DNA of 64,000 nt. Source: Drosophila pseudoobscura. Taxonomy: Eukaryota > Arthropoda > Insecta > Diptera > Drosophilidae. The notes beneath the pieces were generated by a model. The model ran no database searches and was not told the DNA's origin. It saw only the letters and a list, made by a program, of their open reading frames with translations. Positions 49,928-62,487 of this stretch are shown piece by piece (within the stretch, counting starts at the first letter, position 1; each line of letters starts with the position of its first letter). A program made the translations under genes and the position numbers. Location: contig NC_046680.1 of assembly GCF_009870125.1 (NCBI RefSeq), positions 6,510,001-6,574,000 on the forward strand. Direction: 5' to 3'.

Positions 49928-51244
49928 CTAGCCCTTGCCCTTTTTGGCCTTCTTTAGGCGCTTGTTCTTCTTGCGCTGATCTTTGCGCCACTTGCGCCAG
50001 TATTTCTGTATCTTCGAGGCCGCCCGATTCATCATGAAGACGACGAGGCGCTGCTGTTGGCGTCGGCGCTCCTCCTGCTCCCGCCGCACAACGATGTCAT
50101 TGTACACTGCCTCCTCGCGCCGATACACGACCATGAATTTATCGAGCTCCTTCTTTGCCACCATATACTGGTCCTGGAGCACCAGATTCTCCCGAATGAC
50201 GTCCCCCATGTTCGCGTCGTACTTCTTCACCAGGCTCTGAAGCTGCAACAGCAGCTTGTTCCTGTAGGAGAGGCGGAAAGAGTCGTGAGGGTGGGGGCAG
50301 AATGGGAATGGGGGCAGGATCTTTTACTTTTCATTGCGAGCGTCCTGCTCTTCAAGCAGATGCTTTTGAGTGAGCTTTGCGTAGGCCTCCCTGGCAATCT
50401 GCAGCTGCTCCTCCAGCTCCTTTTGTTTCTCCAAGCTGTTCCTGTGGTTTGTGCGCATGGCGCGGCTGCATTTTGTGCTAACGAGAAAGGACACAAAGAA
50501 GAAAGTATTAGGATCGAAGAGCGGAGAAACAAGGCCATCACTCACATCTCATTCTGAATGCGGACATTGTTCTGCCACTTCTTGTAGGCCAGATCGTTCT
50601 CGATCTTTAGCAGATAGATTGCTGTGGCCGCCATCCTCCATTTCTCCATAACGCGGCGCTTGGTTAGATCCCGTCGTACGTTGTGGAGCCTCTTCCGGAT
50701 GTCCTCGTTCTTGTGGTACATCTGATGGAGCATCCGCTCCTTGCTGATCTCGCTCTTGGATGATCGGTACAAGTGCTCTTTGGCAATGTCCAAGAGGAGT
50801 GCTAACGAGGCTATAAGGGTGCGGTCCCTGTCGCTCAGGTTGCGCATTAATTGGGGGAAGAACTTGTAGATCTGGTAGTTCTTCTGGAAGTAATCGAGTA
50901 TCCTGATCGTTTGGTGGTCGATGGGAAAGGTGGGCTCTGAACCGCTTTGGGTCATATGACTCTCCAACAGATCCTCAACTGGCTTCAGGATCTCCTCGTA
51001 AGAGGTGCCCTCGAGCACCCGCCGCAGGTTTGGCGGATCCGCAAACAGCTTGGGCAACAGCACCGAGATCTTAACGATCTCTATAGCTTCTTGGAGGAAT
51101 TTCAGCACGCACTCAATTCTCAAGGTACGCAGAGCGCTTCCCTCTAAAGGATGGTTTTTGGTTTGGGTATACCGTATACATATACACACATACATACATG
51201 TGTATGCCGTTTCAATCGGAAAACTTTCATTATAACTCACCCAT
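49928..51244 (-). CDS. IQ-motif coiled-coil protein, dynein regulatory complex subunit 9 (IQCG)-like
   Basis: Four exons, 51244-51241 (ATG plus one base), 51143-50546, 50477-50328 and 50261-49928, give 361 residues with all phases consistent. An open frame reaching 51240 without the small first exon would begin with an implausible leader (MSYNESFPIETAYT) that is really intron. The ATAAAATGG-GTGAGT arrangement makes the micro-exon start much better. The N-terminal half is helical (ECVLKFLQEAIEIVKISVLL). The middle and C-terminus are coiled coil (EKQKELEEQLQIAREAYAK, and the Glu/Arg/Gln run). Near the end is an IQ motif, SKIQKYWRKWRKDQR, a calmodulin-binding site, before a Lys-rich tail. DRC9 is part of the nexin-dynein regulatory complex of motile cilia, so sperm flagella would be the site in flies. 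It may be the orthologue of D. melanogaster CG13168 (from memory). The family call is likely, not certain. Confidence 0.75.
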
Positions 51245-54200
51245 TTTATCTGTATTCGGGAGAGTCGATCTGTTCTTAGGTGTAATCAGTCGGTTGTATG
51301 TCTCTGCTCATAGCCACTACAGTTCTGAGCCAAGCAGGTAATTTTTGTTTGATTACAAAAGACCTGTTTACTTGGTTTAAACTGTTGCCTGGTTACCGCT
51401 GCAACGCTGGGATTGACTTGTTTATCCATTCATTGCTGCAAACGGAAGAGGTTGATTCGGGGAGGCTCCCCTTCAGCCTGCGGAGAATTCTCCACCAGGC
51501 AGTGGCAGGGGGAGGAGGGATGATGCTGTCAAGAAGGTGGTTTTGGCCATGTCGCATTATGTCAACTGCCGCGTCATGAATGAAAGCCAAAGAAGAAGTC
51601 CAATTCTGAAGGACAGAGTACAGAGAGAGAGAGAGAGAGAGGTAGGGGGAGCGTTGGGCAGCTACCAGATGAGGGGGCAACCAAAAGGCCATGAAACAAA
51701 CGCAAATGCGGTAGGGGAGTGGAGACTTTCATCAGACCAGACGATGATGAAATTTACTTAAAAAAAAAACATATCTTGATACCATTCCCTATATTGAATA
51801 TTCATTGAAGCTGTACAACATTCAATGCAAATTTCATACTCGAAAATTGCACTCTAAAAGTGAGAAGGTAATTCTTCATCTCTCATCCAACTCCCCCAAT
51901 CCCGGGGCCCACTGAGACCGCAATCGATCCCGTTCATCGGCAAAAGAACTTCCACAGCGTCCGTCCTTGTTAAACACATTTCATTTCCATTTCCTTACCC
52001 ACTTCCCATGGCCCATGGCCCATGGCCCATTCCCATTGCCACTTCCATTTCCATTTCCATTTCCATGCACACCTCCACCATTATTCCACTAAAACCATTT
52101 CCCAGGGCGAAGAGCCACCGCAATGACAGCTGCTGCGTCAGGCGTCAGCGCAACAAGTAAGAGACGGCATCTGGAGAGGGCAAAAGAATACACAACAACA
52201 GCAAACAGAAACAACAGACAGCAGCAACAACAGCAGTCCAAAGCTTCCAGGCAGAGGCAGAGGCAGCGGCAGCGGCAGCACCAATACCAACACCAACAAC
52301 GATAGCGATAGCGACAGCGACAGCGATGACAAAAATGAATGGCGAGCATTTGCCGAAAGCCAACCCCAGCAAATGTGCTTGTCTGAGTAAAATGCTGCAA
52401 TGCTGACGAACCAGCGCAGGAATACAAGAAACAAAAAAAGGAAATAAAATAAAATGTCAGAAAAGGAAAGAAATAAAACTGAGCAAGAAATAATATTTTT
52501 TTGTTTGCTAAAGATGGTAAGAAAAGCATTGAGCGATAGACGAACCACCCAAGGGACCGAAAGAGAGAGAGAGAGAGCCAGTTAAAGCAGAGAACCTAAA
52601 AAAAATGACGCATAAACAGCTCAGGGAGAGAGTGAGGCGAAAGAGAACAACAGCGCAGCAGAGAGTGTGCAGCAGATTTGTTGCTCTGCCGCTGCTGCTG
52701 CTGCTTCTGTTGCTCCACATACGTAACAAATGGCCATGCAAAGCGCCACAGCAGAACAACGACAACCTCTATCGGTACTGCAAAGCCAAGGAATGTGCAG
52801 CCCAAAAGGAACAGCCGAAAACCGTAGCTCTCTTTTAAGTGCTCTCTTTGAGGCTCTCTCTCACTGAGCAGTGGCCCACATTGTACCGTTTCGAGCTGTC
52901 TGCTGGCTTCGGTATGAACCAGCGACGAGGACACGACGCTGCCGCTGCCGTGGCCGTTGCCGTTGCCTTGGCAGCATTTCACAGCTTTTGCTGCTTATTG
53001 TTATATATTTTCATAGTCCTTACTTGACTTTTGCTTCTTCTTCTTTTCGCTGGCTCGGCTCCTTCATGACTATCTACGACAGTGAGTGCAAATTTCACAG
53101 AAATGTTTCCCCGTTATGCTTGGCCTGGCCGCATTGCAGCTATAAATTTGTTTGTGGTTTACTTTTGCCTTGGAAGATTACTTTAGGGTATATGTATGTG
53201 TATGTATGCACGTATCCAGCAGCGGGCGGACGAGATAGTGTTAGATACTGAAAGAGGGAGAGGGAGAACGGGAATGGCATGGAACAATGGGCATAAGGAA
53301 AGGGAAACGAGAAACAAGAAACGAGAAACGGCAGGCTAACGGTGCTTGGCGACTGTTTTAATGGTGGGTAAGAGGATGGTCCGCATGAAACCCCATAGAG
53401 AACCCTTTCGAAAGTGTTATTATAATGCTTGGTCTGGCAATAGGAAGGTCACTCTGGTTATTTTGCGAACGGAAACTTAAGATATCCCCATGAGGCTTCC
53501 CTTGAGTCAGGCGGCAAAAGATGATACTCGTAGTACATACATACCTATGTATATATATGTAGTATACTGTTTAGGTGGGTAAAGGTGGATTAGTTCCTGT
53601 TCTTTTGAGAACAGTTGAGGGAACTTTATGGAATTCATGTGATGTTAGTGGGGGATCTGTTCCGGCTTTCTTCCGACAATTGAGTTTCGCTGTTGCCAGG
53701 ATACATTAGTCACAGCACTTCCCCCCCCCCCCCCTAGAAAAGACCTCAGCTGAGGGAAATGTTCTCAGTTGATAATGAAGTCACACCCAAACGCTCCAAC
53801 GAACTAACTCGGCCGATTTCTGGACAAGTTTCTGTTGAATTTTTCATGGTTTTTTTCTTCGTTTTGTTTCCTGGCTCGTTTCCGTTCCGCCAGTGACAGT
53901 ACACTTTGCACGGGAATGTCCCTCTTCTGGCCTTAGTTTGTGAGTCTGTGCAGTCGGGGCAGTCTAGCATGTACTTCGAGTCGTTACCGTTGGAAGGAAC
54001 CTGCCGCTGGGTGCCACGCTCAAGTTGTCTCAAAAACTTTTGGCTTCTACTCAGCCTTTCTTCCGTTTGATTTGACTCCCAGCCTTCTCTGTAATTTGAA
54101 TTCCTTGAACTGTGAATGGAGCGACACAGAAAATGACGTTAGGCGCTCCGCGAAGAGTCAACTCTTGGCTAATAAAGTGGGCCTTGCTCCACGCTTGTAG

Positions 54201-57200
54201 AGTCTTTCGATCCTTCTTGGCCTGTCTCTTTACGACTTTTATGATATTATAAAAGTTGTCTGATCTATTAACTAGCGACCCATGATGTCATGGTAAATAT
54301 TAAGTGAGTGAGGAGGATCCATGGCGAAGGAAATGAAAATCTATCGGGGTAATATCTATGATTGATTTCTCTTTCAATACCTTTAAATCAGCTTACACTA
54401 CACCTTGGGGATCTAGCTAGGCAATTGGTGGATTATTTTTAGAATTCCTAGACTGCTGTCACGTACTGCTTCGGCTAATGGTAGGCGCAGACTACTGTCC
54501 ATTAATTGTGAAAAGGAAGGAAAATATTTTGTTTCACTTGACCCCGGGCACGTGCTGGCTATCAGTCAGCTAGGATCATCTTCAAATATTATCTTTCTAT
54601 ATATTTTTGTTATATTTTGTATACGTTTCTGTTTGACCAAAGTCAACAATAAATGGCAAAATGCCCGCACGTGCACCGGGGTCGTGTTCAATGTTACTTC
54701 CTGGGCCCTCACTCCTCTCCTTCTCCCCTCTCCTTTGGGCCACTTCCCAGCTGCTTGTCATCCAGCTATTACCTCCTGGCCTTACCCGTACCTCGGCTAT
54801 TTAATTTAGGCCAAACACCAAATGTCCTGGCCGAGTGATTGATGAGACTGCGAAAAAATTCAGCTGTTGGTGGTTAACCAACCCCAGCACCCCCTGAAAA
54901 TCTTACCGAAAATCTCTCCGACAAGTTAATAAATTCTTTTTGTGTGCTGCATTTAACGCCTACAGGATTCGGTTTCTTTTTTTATATTTTTCTTTTGTAA
55001 ATTTTGCTTTTGCGAAACTTTCTAATGAAGTCGCTGTGGGAGAGACCTTTATCAGGTTGCTCTGTGTTTGCTTAGTCTCTTTTTCTCTGCCTCACGCTCT
55101 GTATGCAAGGCACGCAAATTTGTTGCCAATAAGCAACCGAAAACAATTTTTATAAGGCCTGAATGGGGTGTATAAAGAAGAAAGGAATAGGGGAAACAGG
55201 CAGGAAGGGAGGAAGGTGCCATCCACTTGCCTATGCGTGCTGCGTGCCTTCTGGACTGGTTCCTTGCCCCTTTGCTACTTCGCGTTGCGGAATAGAGCGG
55301 CTGCTTCCCAGAACCAGTCCCAGTGTGCATGTGCCCTGGTCCAGGCCCAGGCCCAGGCCCAGGCCCAGAAGTTGCTAAGCTACAGCGGCCCCAGGACCCG
55401 AAAATGTAGGTCATGTTGGACTCTGTATTGGGGAGGCACTTCGCCAGAAGAGAGCGGCAGTGGGTGTGGGAGCGGGAGCGGGAGTGGGAGTGGGAGAGAG
55501 TCAGTTAGAGAGTGGAACCAAAAACACACACATACACTGCCAGCAATCCTTATCCCTACACAGAAATTTCGGTTGCTGTCCGGGCTGTATCTGACTTTGA
55601 AGGAAAGAGAACAAGCAAGAGAGAGAGAGAGAGAGAAGAGACAGAGAGGAAGGCAGTGAATGGGGGAGCAACACTGTGTTTCCAATGAATACTTAAGCAT
55701 GGGCGTGGCACCGTCTACCCAGACTCCCACCACCCACGCCTACGCCTACCCCCCCTACCCCCCACGCGTTGGATCTGTTCCGTCTCGTGCTTTATTACAA
55801 TGAAAATTTCATTAGAAAATTGACTGTTGACGTGTCGCATGTGCTACATCCCACACCACCCTCCCCCCCCCCACACCATTCGGTTCGCACATTTCCCCTT
55901 CCTTCCACACAATCTTGAATTGACTTTTCCTGTAGCTACTATTGTTTCTCTGAAATTCATATTTAAAAGAAAGGACCGAGGCCTTGGCCACCAATTGTAT
56001 GCAACGATTTGGTGAAGTTGTTTGTTTTTACAGGTACTTTTTCTTTAATCAATGTGGCCATACTTTTTTTACAATTCAATTGAAATGGGAAGGAACAAAT
56101 GAAACAGCCTAAAGCCTCTTTGGTTTGAGGTGATAATCGAAAGAAAACGACCAGTTTTTCGACTTATATTTGAGCAGATATCCGAGATGTGATGTAGTAG
56201 ATTTCAAGCTATCAATTTGTGCAGAAGTTTGCGCAGCAGAGAAGGAAACACCTCCGAATCATAGAGTACTATTTGTCAGACCGTCTGTTTCTATCGAAAA
56301 TAGATATTTAGCAAGTGCTTCATTATAGTCTCATATAGTTGATCACATACACAATAAGATTTGATAGAAATCACATCACTGGCTTACTGATATTACTACT
56401 ATTACTGTTGTGCTGTTCATCCCCAAAGCACTTGATTGAACGGCCCTTCGGACCACATCAAGGCAGTAGGTATCAGAGGGCTGGGGCTGTTATAGCAGTA
56501 GCAACTTAAGTACCCAAGTGGCAATCCACCCAAGGCACTTTGTTCTCGTGTTATTTGAACTTTTGTGCAGTAAACTGAACAAGCATCTACACTAGCCAAG
56601 CCGTGTAGAAGATACAAACAGCAGTCAGTAGGAGGAAATGATTAATTCCTTAATATGAAAATAATTATTATTAAATCTCTATTTCTATGCTCAATTAAGC
56701 ATATTCTCCAGATTTATTGCTTACGATTAGTCGCTGGAAATGGGGCTTTAATAGCTGCCCAAAAGTTGCCTATTTAATAAAGAATGCAATAAAAGTATTA
56801 AAAGAAAACTCAAATAATTTTAATTTGCAATATATTTCTAGAGCAAAGTGGCTTTCCATTATGTTATGTGAACCCCCAAAAAGGCATCCCAATCTACGAC
56901 CACAAACTTTTCCACTCAACTGTCTGACAGCAGCCACATTGCGTATACGCGATGCGGGCGAGGTCGTGTCCCGCCATCTATTCCCCAATCATCCTAGACA
57001 AATGAGGGTTCTTGTCAATATGAGTAATAGCTCATCAAAGTTTCATTTTCACAGACCTTACCATTGCATGTAAATCATGTTCAAACTCGTATAACACGAA
57101 AAGAGAAAAAATCGAGAAAATTGGGAACTTTCGACAAACCGTTTAACCCGAAACCCAAAATGAAACTACAACAAAGACGAATGGAAAACTTTTTTATGAC

Positions 57201-57673
57201 CAAACCGTGGGTGGGGCTTAAAGGCAAAATGTCTTGTAATACATCTAGTTATAAGGTCGATAGTCGTAGATATATTTCAGTTGGATATTTTGTGCTGTTT
57301 GGCCGTGTTTGGGGAGCCATCCCAGGAATCAACTGAAAGTTTGTGACACATGCAATAATTTGATTTTGCTCGCAAATGTATCGGAGAAAATGCAAATAAA
57401 TTGAACCAAAGAATAGCGATAAGTAATTGAAAGCAGAAGAAGGCAGAGGAAAGAGCTAAATGAGTGGCAAGAAGATACAAAATAAATGGTTGAAGTGTGC
57501 TACAAATTAAAGAGGAATGAAGACTGAGAATTTCCTATAAAAATTAATAGAAAACAGATGAAGAGGAGGGACTATGAGGCAGTAGAAGAGGAAGACGAAG
57601 GGGCGAAAAACAGGCAAAAGAAGTGGAGATAACTGTAAGTATTTTTGGGCTCGCTTTCGTTTTCAATTTTCAG
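51245..57673. other. gene-free stretch with microsatellites
   Basis: Contains (GA)n at about 51624-51642 and 55618-55638, CAG/GCAGCG-type repeats at 52200-52330, a CCCATGG/TTCCAT hexamer stretch at 52010-52066, a run of 14 C at 53721-53734, and a CCCAGG hexamer repeat at 55340-55372. A short ATG-started frame at 52123 ending in a GTAAGA donor could be a first exon but has no identifiable partner. The minus-strand frame at 53746-54033 has several Cys residues but no start or acceptor. Confidence 0.45.
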
Positions 57674-58555
57674 TCAGCCTCCCCGCTCTCCTTTATTCAC
57701 TTACATGCACGTTGGGGGCGTAATGAGGCAGAGTTTCCCTGCCAGTTCTGCCGCCTGCCTTTTGCTTCCTTCACACCCTGCCATCGTGGAGCATGTTTTA
57801 TCGATAATTCGTGAGTGCGACGCAGAAAACACTGTTCGAGGGGAGTGGGAGCTGGAGTGGATACCAGGCCCTCCGACGACACCATCCACTCCATCGACCC
57901 ATTCATCCCACTCACATCCATTTAGTCTGTATAACAAACAAATGTTTTGTATGTGTCAGGCGCCGGTTTTCCTTATTTTCCCTGCTTTTCCCTTTTAGTG
58001 TTATTATTATTATTTCTCTTTGTTTTTTTTTGTTATCCGAAAATCGGTTTTTGCGGACGCGCAGCTGACACGGAACTTCACAGAACAGGATATACTTGTA
58101 TATACTTGTGCACGTACATACGTACATATGTATACGTACATATATGCATGTGTATATGTGGGGCTCTAGGTGGGATCCATTCGGAATGTATTGACAGGAA
58201 ATTGGAACCGGTGCCCAGGCGGGAACGGCTTTGACTCTGCCTCTGCTTCTGCCTCGGCCGTAAAGACTTTTGTTGACTGTCGATGTTTCGTAGCTGGTTT
58301 GGGGGCCTGGGGGCTCGTGTTCGTGCTGGTAGTAAATGTGGGCGTACATATTTTACTGGGACATGTGCCCAATAGGCGCCTCCCTCAAAGCTAAAAATAA
58401 TATGAGTTTTATTGCTGTAAATGACAAAACAGAATCTACCTATGGAGAAAAGTGTGTCTGCTGTTTGATTTATTTGTTTTTCGCCCGCGACAGGACAGTT
58501 CTTTGACTCCGCCGATGACGGGCTGATTGACATCAGAAGGTTACGAATGGGTTAA
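57674..58555 (+). CDS. two candidate terminal exons of an unknown rightward gene
   Basis: Exon 57674-57810 (acceptor TTTTCAG, donor GTGAGT) and exon 58494-58555 (acceptor with a long pyrimidine tract ending GCGACAG) join in phase 1 and end in TAA. The joined C-terminus reads HPAIVEHVLSII, then RQFFDSADDGLIDIRRLRMG, which looks protein-like. No upstream exon or family was found. The first exon needs a phase-2 partner not seen. Could be chance. Confidence 0.25.
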
Positions 58556-59357
58556 AGGTACAGTCAAAAGAGCTATTGCATGGGCGTCTTATGATAAATT
58601 TCTCCTGGGCATGTGATCTTGGGTAATTCGACTCTGGTTTTCCGTGCTCACAAAAGTATGCTATGAAATTTTTCTATGTACTCTTTTTCCATTAAAAGGA
58701 CAGCATCAACCATCCACTCAAACACTCATATATTATAGAATTATTATTCAATTAGCGTGACAAACAAGACCCATGCATAATGCAGCACTAGGAAAAGTGC
58801 GGGTCCGAGTGGGGGGAAATGTCACCGAAGACATGCAACAACAAATACAACTGCAGTGCTAAGCTTATTAATAGAAAACAAAGAAAAAACAAAGAAGCAA
58901 AAGCAAGAAGACAACAGCGCAAAATGTCAGCGCCATGTCAGAAAGCGCATTAAACAAGAAAGCAGCAGAAGCAGGAGCGAAAGAAAAAGGAGAACCAGAA
59001 CCAGAACCAGAAAGGGAAAGGGAAAAATACTTGGAAAACAAGGCGGGCGAAAGTTAAATGAAAATGAAAAATAATTAGCAAACAACTGCAGTGAAAAGGC
59101 AGCTCGGAAAACAAAGTGAAAAGGGGAAAACAGCGAGGGGGAAAATGGGAGAGCGCGGGGTCTTGCCTTGGGGCAGAGATTACTATAATTATATTAAAAA
59201 ATGAACATTTTATGGTATTTGCATTTTGCAGTTTTATTAGGGGAAAAAATTGCTTTACATTCATGAATATTATAAAAAAAGTCCCGTTCCATGCTTATAA
59301 ACACAGTCAGTGGGTATATTTAAGGTTATAAAACCAAGTACTTGCTCCAATTTTTGG
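58556..59357. other. non-coding stretch
   Basis: A-rich in 58860-59060, with simple purine repeats. No signals recognised. Confidence 0.4.
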
Positions 59358-59498
59358 GTAGCTCCCATTTGTAACGGGTCAGAAACGTTATACACGAAAT
59401 ATAGCCCTGCACTCAATGTGCACCAGGTGCAACAGCAGCAACAGCAACCCGCGATAAGCATGTCGTATGACATGCAATCCGATCAAAAGTTCCACTAA
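59358..59498 (+). CDS. weak candidate 3'-terminal exon with short Gln run
   Basis: After a possible acceptor (TTTTTGGGTAG) the frame reads PICNGSETLYTKYSPALN, then VHQV with six glutamines, and ends SYDMQSDQKFH before TAA. The composition is like the end of a nuclear or neuronal protein. No linked upstream exon was identified, and the phase does not match the exon ending at 58555. Confidence 0.2.
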   Translation, partial: VAPICNGSETLYTKYSPALNVHQVQQQQQQPAISMSYDMQSDQKFH

Positions 59499-61222
59499 TT
59501 AACGAAGCGAGCTTTGCTCACTCTCCCTCTCCCTCTCTCCCTCTCTCTCTGATTTTTCGTGCAAAGCTTAAGCTTCGAGTTCCACAAAGAGAACCAACGC
59601 TCAGTCTTTCTTGCTCGCGCGGCCGTTCTCATCGTTAATTTTTTTCTTTTTACTGTTAAGTACTGGCCAAACGAGCTACACCTCAACACAGCGTCAGTTA
59701 TGGCATTTCGGGAAGAGAGTCCCTCTCTGCCGTAAGCTTTTATTTTGTACCGCGAATACAACAAATAATTAAAAGCTACAGACTACAGACTCGTTACAGC
59801 CGTTACATACTTTTGTGCGAGCGAGCGAAATGACAAGGCGAACATGCCATGGCATGCGAAATGCAATTGGAAAAAATATTTTAAGAACAACAACACGAAA
59901 CGCAAGCGAAGCCGAAACGCCCCGCACTTTATCGCCTTCATCCTTGTCAGAGAGAGGCAGAGAGGTAGAGAGGCAGAGAGGGGGTGGGGCTGGGGCTGGG
60001 CTCGACCTGAGGTTGCAAAGGTGCGATAAAAAAGTAAAACAAGGGAAAGCAAGCAGTCGGGAAACAACAACAAACAGCAATGAACGAGAGCGTGAAGCAG
60101 AGCAATGGAAGAAAACGAATGCTGAATACCCTACGAAAGGCGCCATAACGGGACGATATTTTACTGTCGTAGGAATAGCCACACCTGTTTACGAGTCCAA
60201 GTCCGACTGAATTAAGGAGGAAATGTACTCGTGTCGTTGGTTTCTTTCGAAGAAATAGCACTCGCACACACAGGGGCGGAACATTTACAGTTTTACATGC
60301 AAATGCAGCGAAATGAGCCCATGACATGACATGCCAACGCAGAACTGACATGAAATTTTGCCGAGACATACTCGAGTTTTGGGTGGGGAAATGAGGAAAT
60401 GGTATCCAAGGGACTGGCACTGGCCCCCCACATGACATGATGGACGGACAGAGTACGGCGACTGATGGCCCTGAAGTATTCCAAAATATAGAGAGAGAGA
60501 GAAGAGTACTCACAATTGTTCTTACATCCTCACTTCACTTGACTAAACGACTCCTCTCCAGCAGACACGATTTCGCCTCACTATTTGTACCACTCAACAT
60601 TGCTCCACAGCACTGTACATAATTCGTTAATTTTTATAACAGAGCCTTGTCGATGAATATTACTAATGAAAATCTGAAAATGTTGACTAAATATAATAAA
60701 TCTAGTCGAATAATCGACCAAAGGTACAACATGAAAAATTATATATATAAATATATATTTAAAAAAAAATCGAACATAGTATTGTAAACCAAACGATCCT
60801 AAGTTTTGTGTCCATCTATCTGTTAAATTTTTAAGCATAATCAAATGCTATGATAGTATACCAAATTAAGGGCGTAAATTCATTTTATGCCCATTTCCAG
60901 TTACATTTGATGATATTTCCAGAACGGCCTCCCACTCTGAACTCCTGTCCAATTGAACCGGAACCCACTTGACCAAACCATACAAATGTGGTCCCAGCAC
61001 AATCAATTGTTATTTATTCATTAGCTCATTAACCAAATGACTGCGGAGCACTGTCACCTTCTGTTTGTTCGGACAAACATTGACTCTGACTTTTTCCGTG
61101 GCTAGATTTTGGCAAAGTTTAGTTCGGCCGCATGATAGCCCAGTTTACAAACTCGAATTTCACTTTCATTCGGGGCAAATACTCGTATTTGTCTTAAACA
61201 AAGAGCCAGCAAAGGTAGCTAC
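59499..61222. other. upstream flank of the small secreted-protein gene
   Basis: Contains a (CT)n tract at 59520-59551 and an AGAGAGGC repeat at about 59950-59990. No coding exon with splice support was seen. The frames at 59769-60513 are compositional. Confidence 0.4.
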
Positions 61223-61260
61223 TATAAAATCGAGTGGCCTGCTTGGGTCCAGGGCAGTCA
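61223..61260 (+). promoter_or_regulatory. TATA box and initiator of the first small secreted-protein gene
   Basis: TATAAAAT begins at 61223 and an arthropod initiator (TCAGTT, A at 61260) follows at a slightly long distance of 37 bases. This would give a 5' UTR of about 45 bases before the ATG at 61305. Confidence 0.5.
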
Positions 61261-61304
61261 GTTCCCGGCACATCAATCTTTCAATCCATCTATCAAGCAG
61301 CACC

Positions 61305-61719
61305 ATGAAGGTCTTCGCTCTGCTCGTCTGCTCCCTGCTGGTCCTCAGCCTAAGCTCTCCGATAGAGGGACGCCTCTTCCTTACGAATCGCAGCGGCATC
61401 TTCTGTGTGTGGAGCGCTAAGAAATTGTGTTCCAAGACCACGCCCGTGTGCGTCGTTGTACAAGCCACCGCCACCGCCACCTGTAAATACTATCCCAACG
61501 AGTGTCAGTACAGCATCGATAAGTGTCTGGGCAAAACGGGTAATTAGCAACTATTATTTTAAATTATTATAAAATAGTCAAAAATAGTGAAGATGCAAAA
61601 AGTATGTTTCTACAATCTCTGACATTTTTCTTGCAGTGTTTGGCCAAACTGGAGTCATAGATCCTACTCTGGCTAAATGTGTGGGGGTTATCCCTCTCGG
61701 AGGAACCGGTACTTGCTAG
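61305..61719 (+). CDS. small secreted eight-cysteine protein (Kazal-like), copy 1
   Basis: Exons 61305-61539 and 61637-61719 join in phase 1 to give 105 residues. CACCATGAAG is a good start context. A signal peptide (MKVFALLVCSLLVLSLSS) is followed by a mature part of about 84 residues with eight cysteines spaced x7, x6, x10, x6, x6, x19, x11. The segment TTPVC with CKYYPNECQYSIDKC recalls atypical Kazal-type protease inhibitors of insects, but the spacing is not the standard one, so inhibitor activity is only a possibility. The second exon carries the last two cysteines and ends GGTGTC. Small TATA-driven secreted genes of this kind are often seminal-fluid or gut proteins; expression here is unknown. 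It is convergent with a related gene about 770 bases downstream. Confidence 0.85.
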
Positions 61720-62487
61720 AAAATATATCCCATCGTGCCATAAATAATTATCCTTAGCTACATATATCGATAAAAAATTGCATATTTATTGTCTATACTC
61801 TTCCCGGCTTTGTCATTCAATCACGCCGCTGATCAGAGCTCGGATTCGTGTTTTTTAATGGTTTTGCAACTCTTTTGGCATTTTACGACCCTCTCGCACG
61901 TAGCTCTCATCCTATCGCCATGATGTATGCTATAAAGCGGTTCTCTTCGTCCTTTTTTAATTGCAATCGCATAAATTGCAGTTTTTGCATAGAGGGAAAA
62001 CGGGGGGAAGCGGAAATTATGGTTATGGTCACGCAGACAATTTATAGAGCTTTTGCTTTTTAGTTTGCAATTTTTCGCCACTTTTTTGTTGTTGCAAAAC
62101 GCAAGCGGACGTGAATTAGAATTCCAGAGAACACTATACCCTCGTTCATATGTGCATACACCGCCCACGGCTGGGAGCTGGGTGGCTTTCGAACAATTTA
62201 AGCGTTGAAAGTTTGAAAAATGTTCATAATTTAAGCAAATATTTCCGCTCCCTAAAGAGGGTGGAAACAGAGGGTGGCTCCACTACTAGATCGTATATCC
62301 GCTTATGTGATTAAAAAAGTATTTCATGGATATATTATTTAATATCTATGAAATACTTCATCCACAACAGAGGAGCTTTAAATACTTAGATTAACTATGC
62401 AAAAATGATAGCCATCGATACTACTTTCGTTTTCCACTTCAGTGTTGGTTTTTTATGTCATTTATTTCTTCCCTACTATATGGCTGT
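61720..62487. other. spacer between two convergent secreted-protein genes
   Basis: AT-rich, about 770 bases. A TAAATAAT stretch at 61741-61749 may serve as poly(A) signal for the first gene. No coding potential. Confidence 0.5.

Noticed and set aside
53746-54033. Cys-containing minus-strand frame
   Set aside because: Starts only at TTG, no acceptor or signal peptide exon found upstream, and no known pattern.
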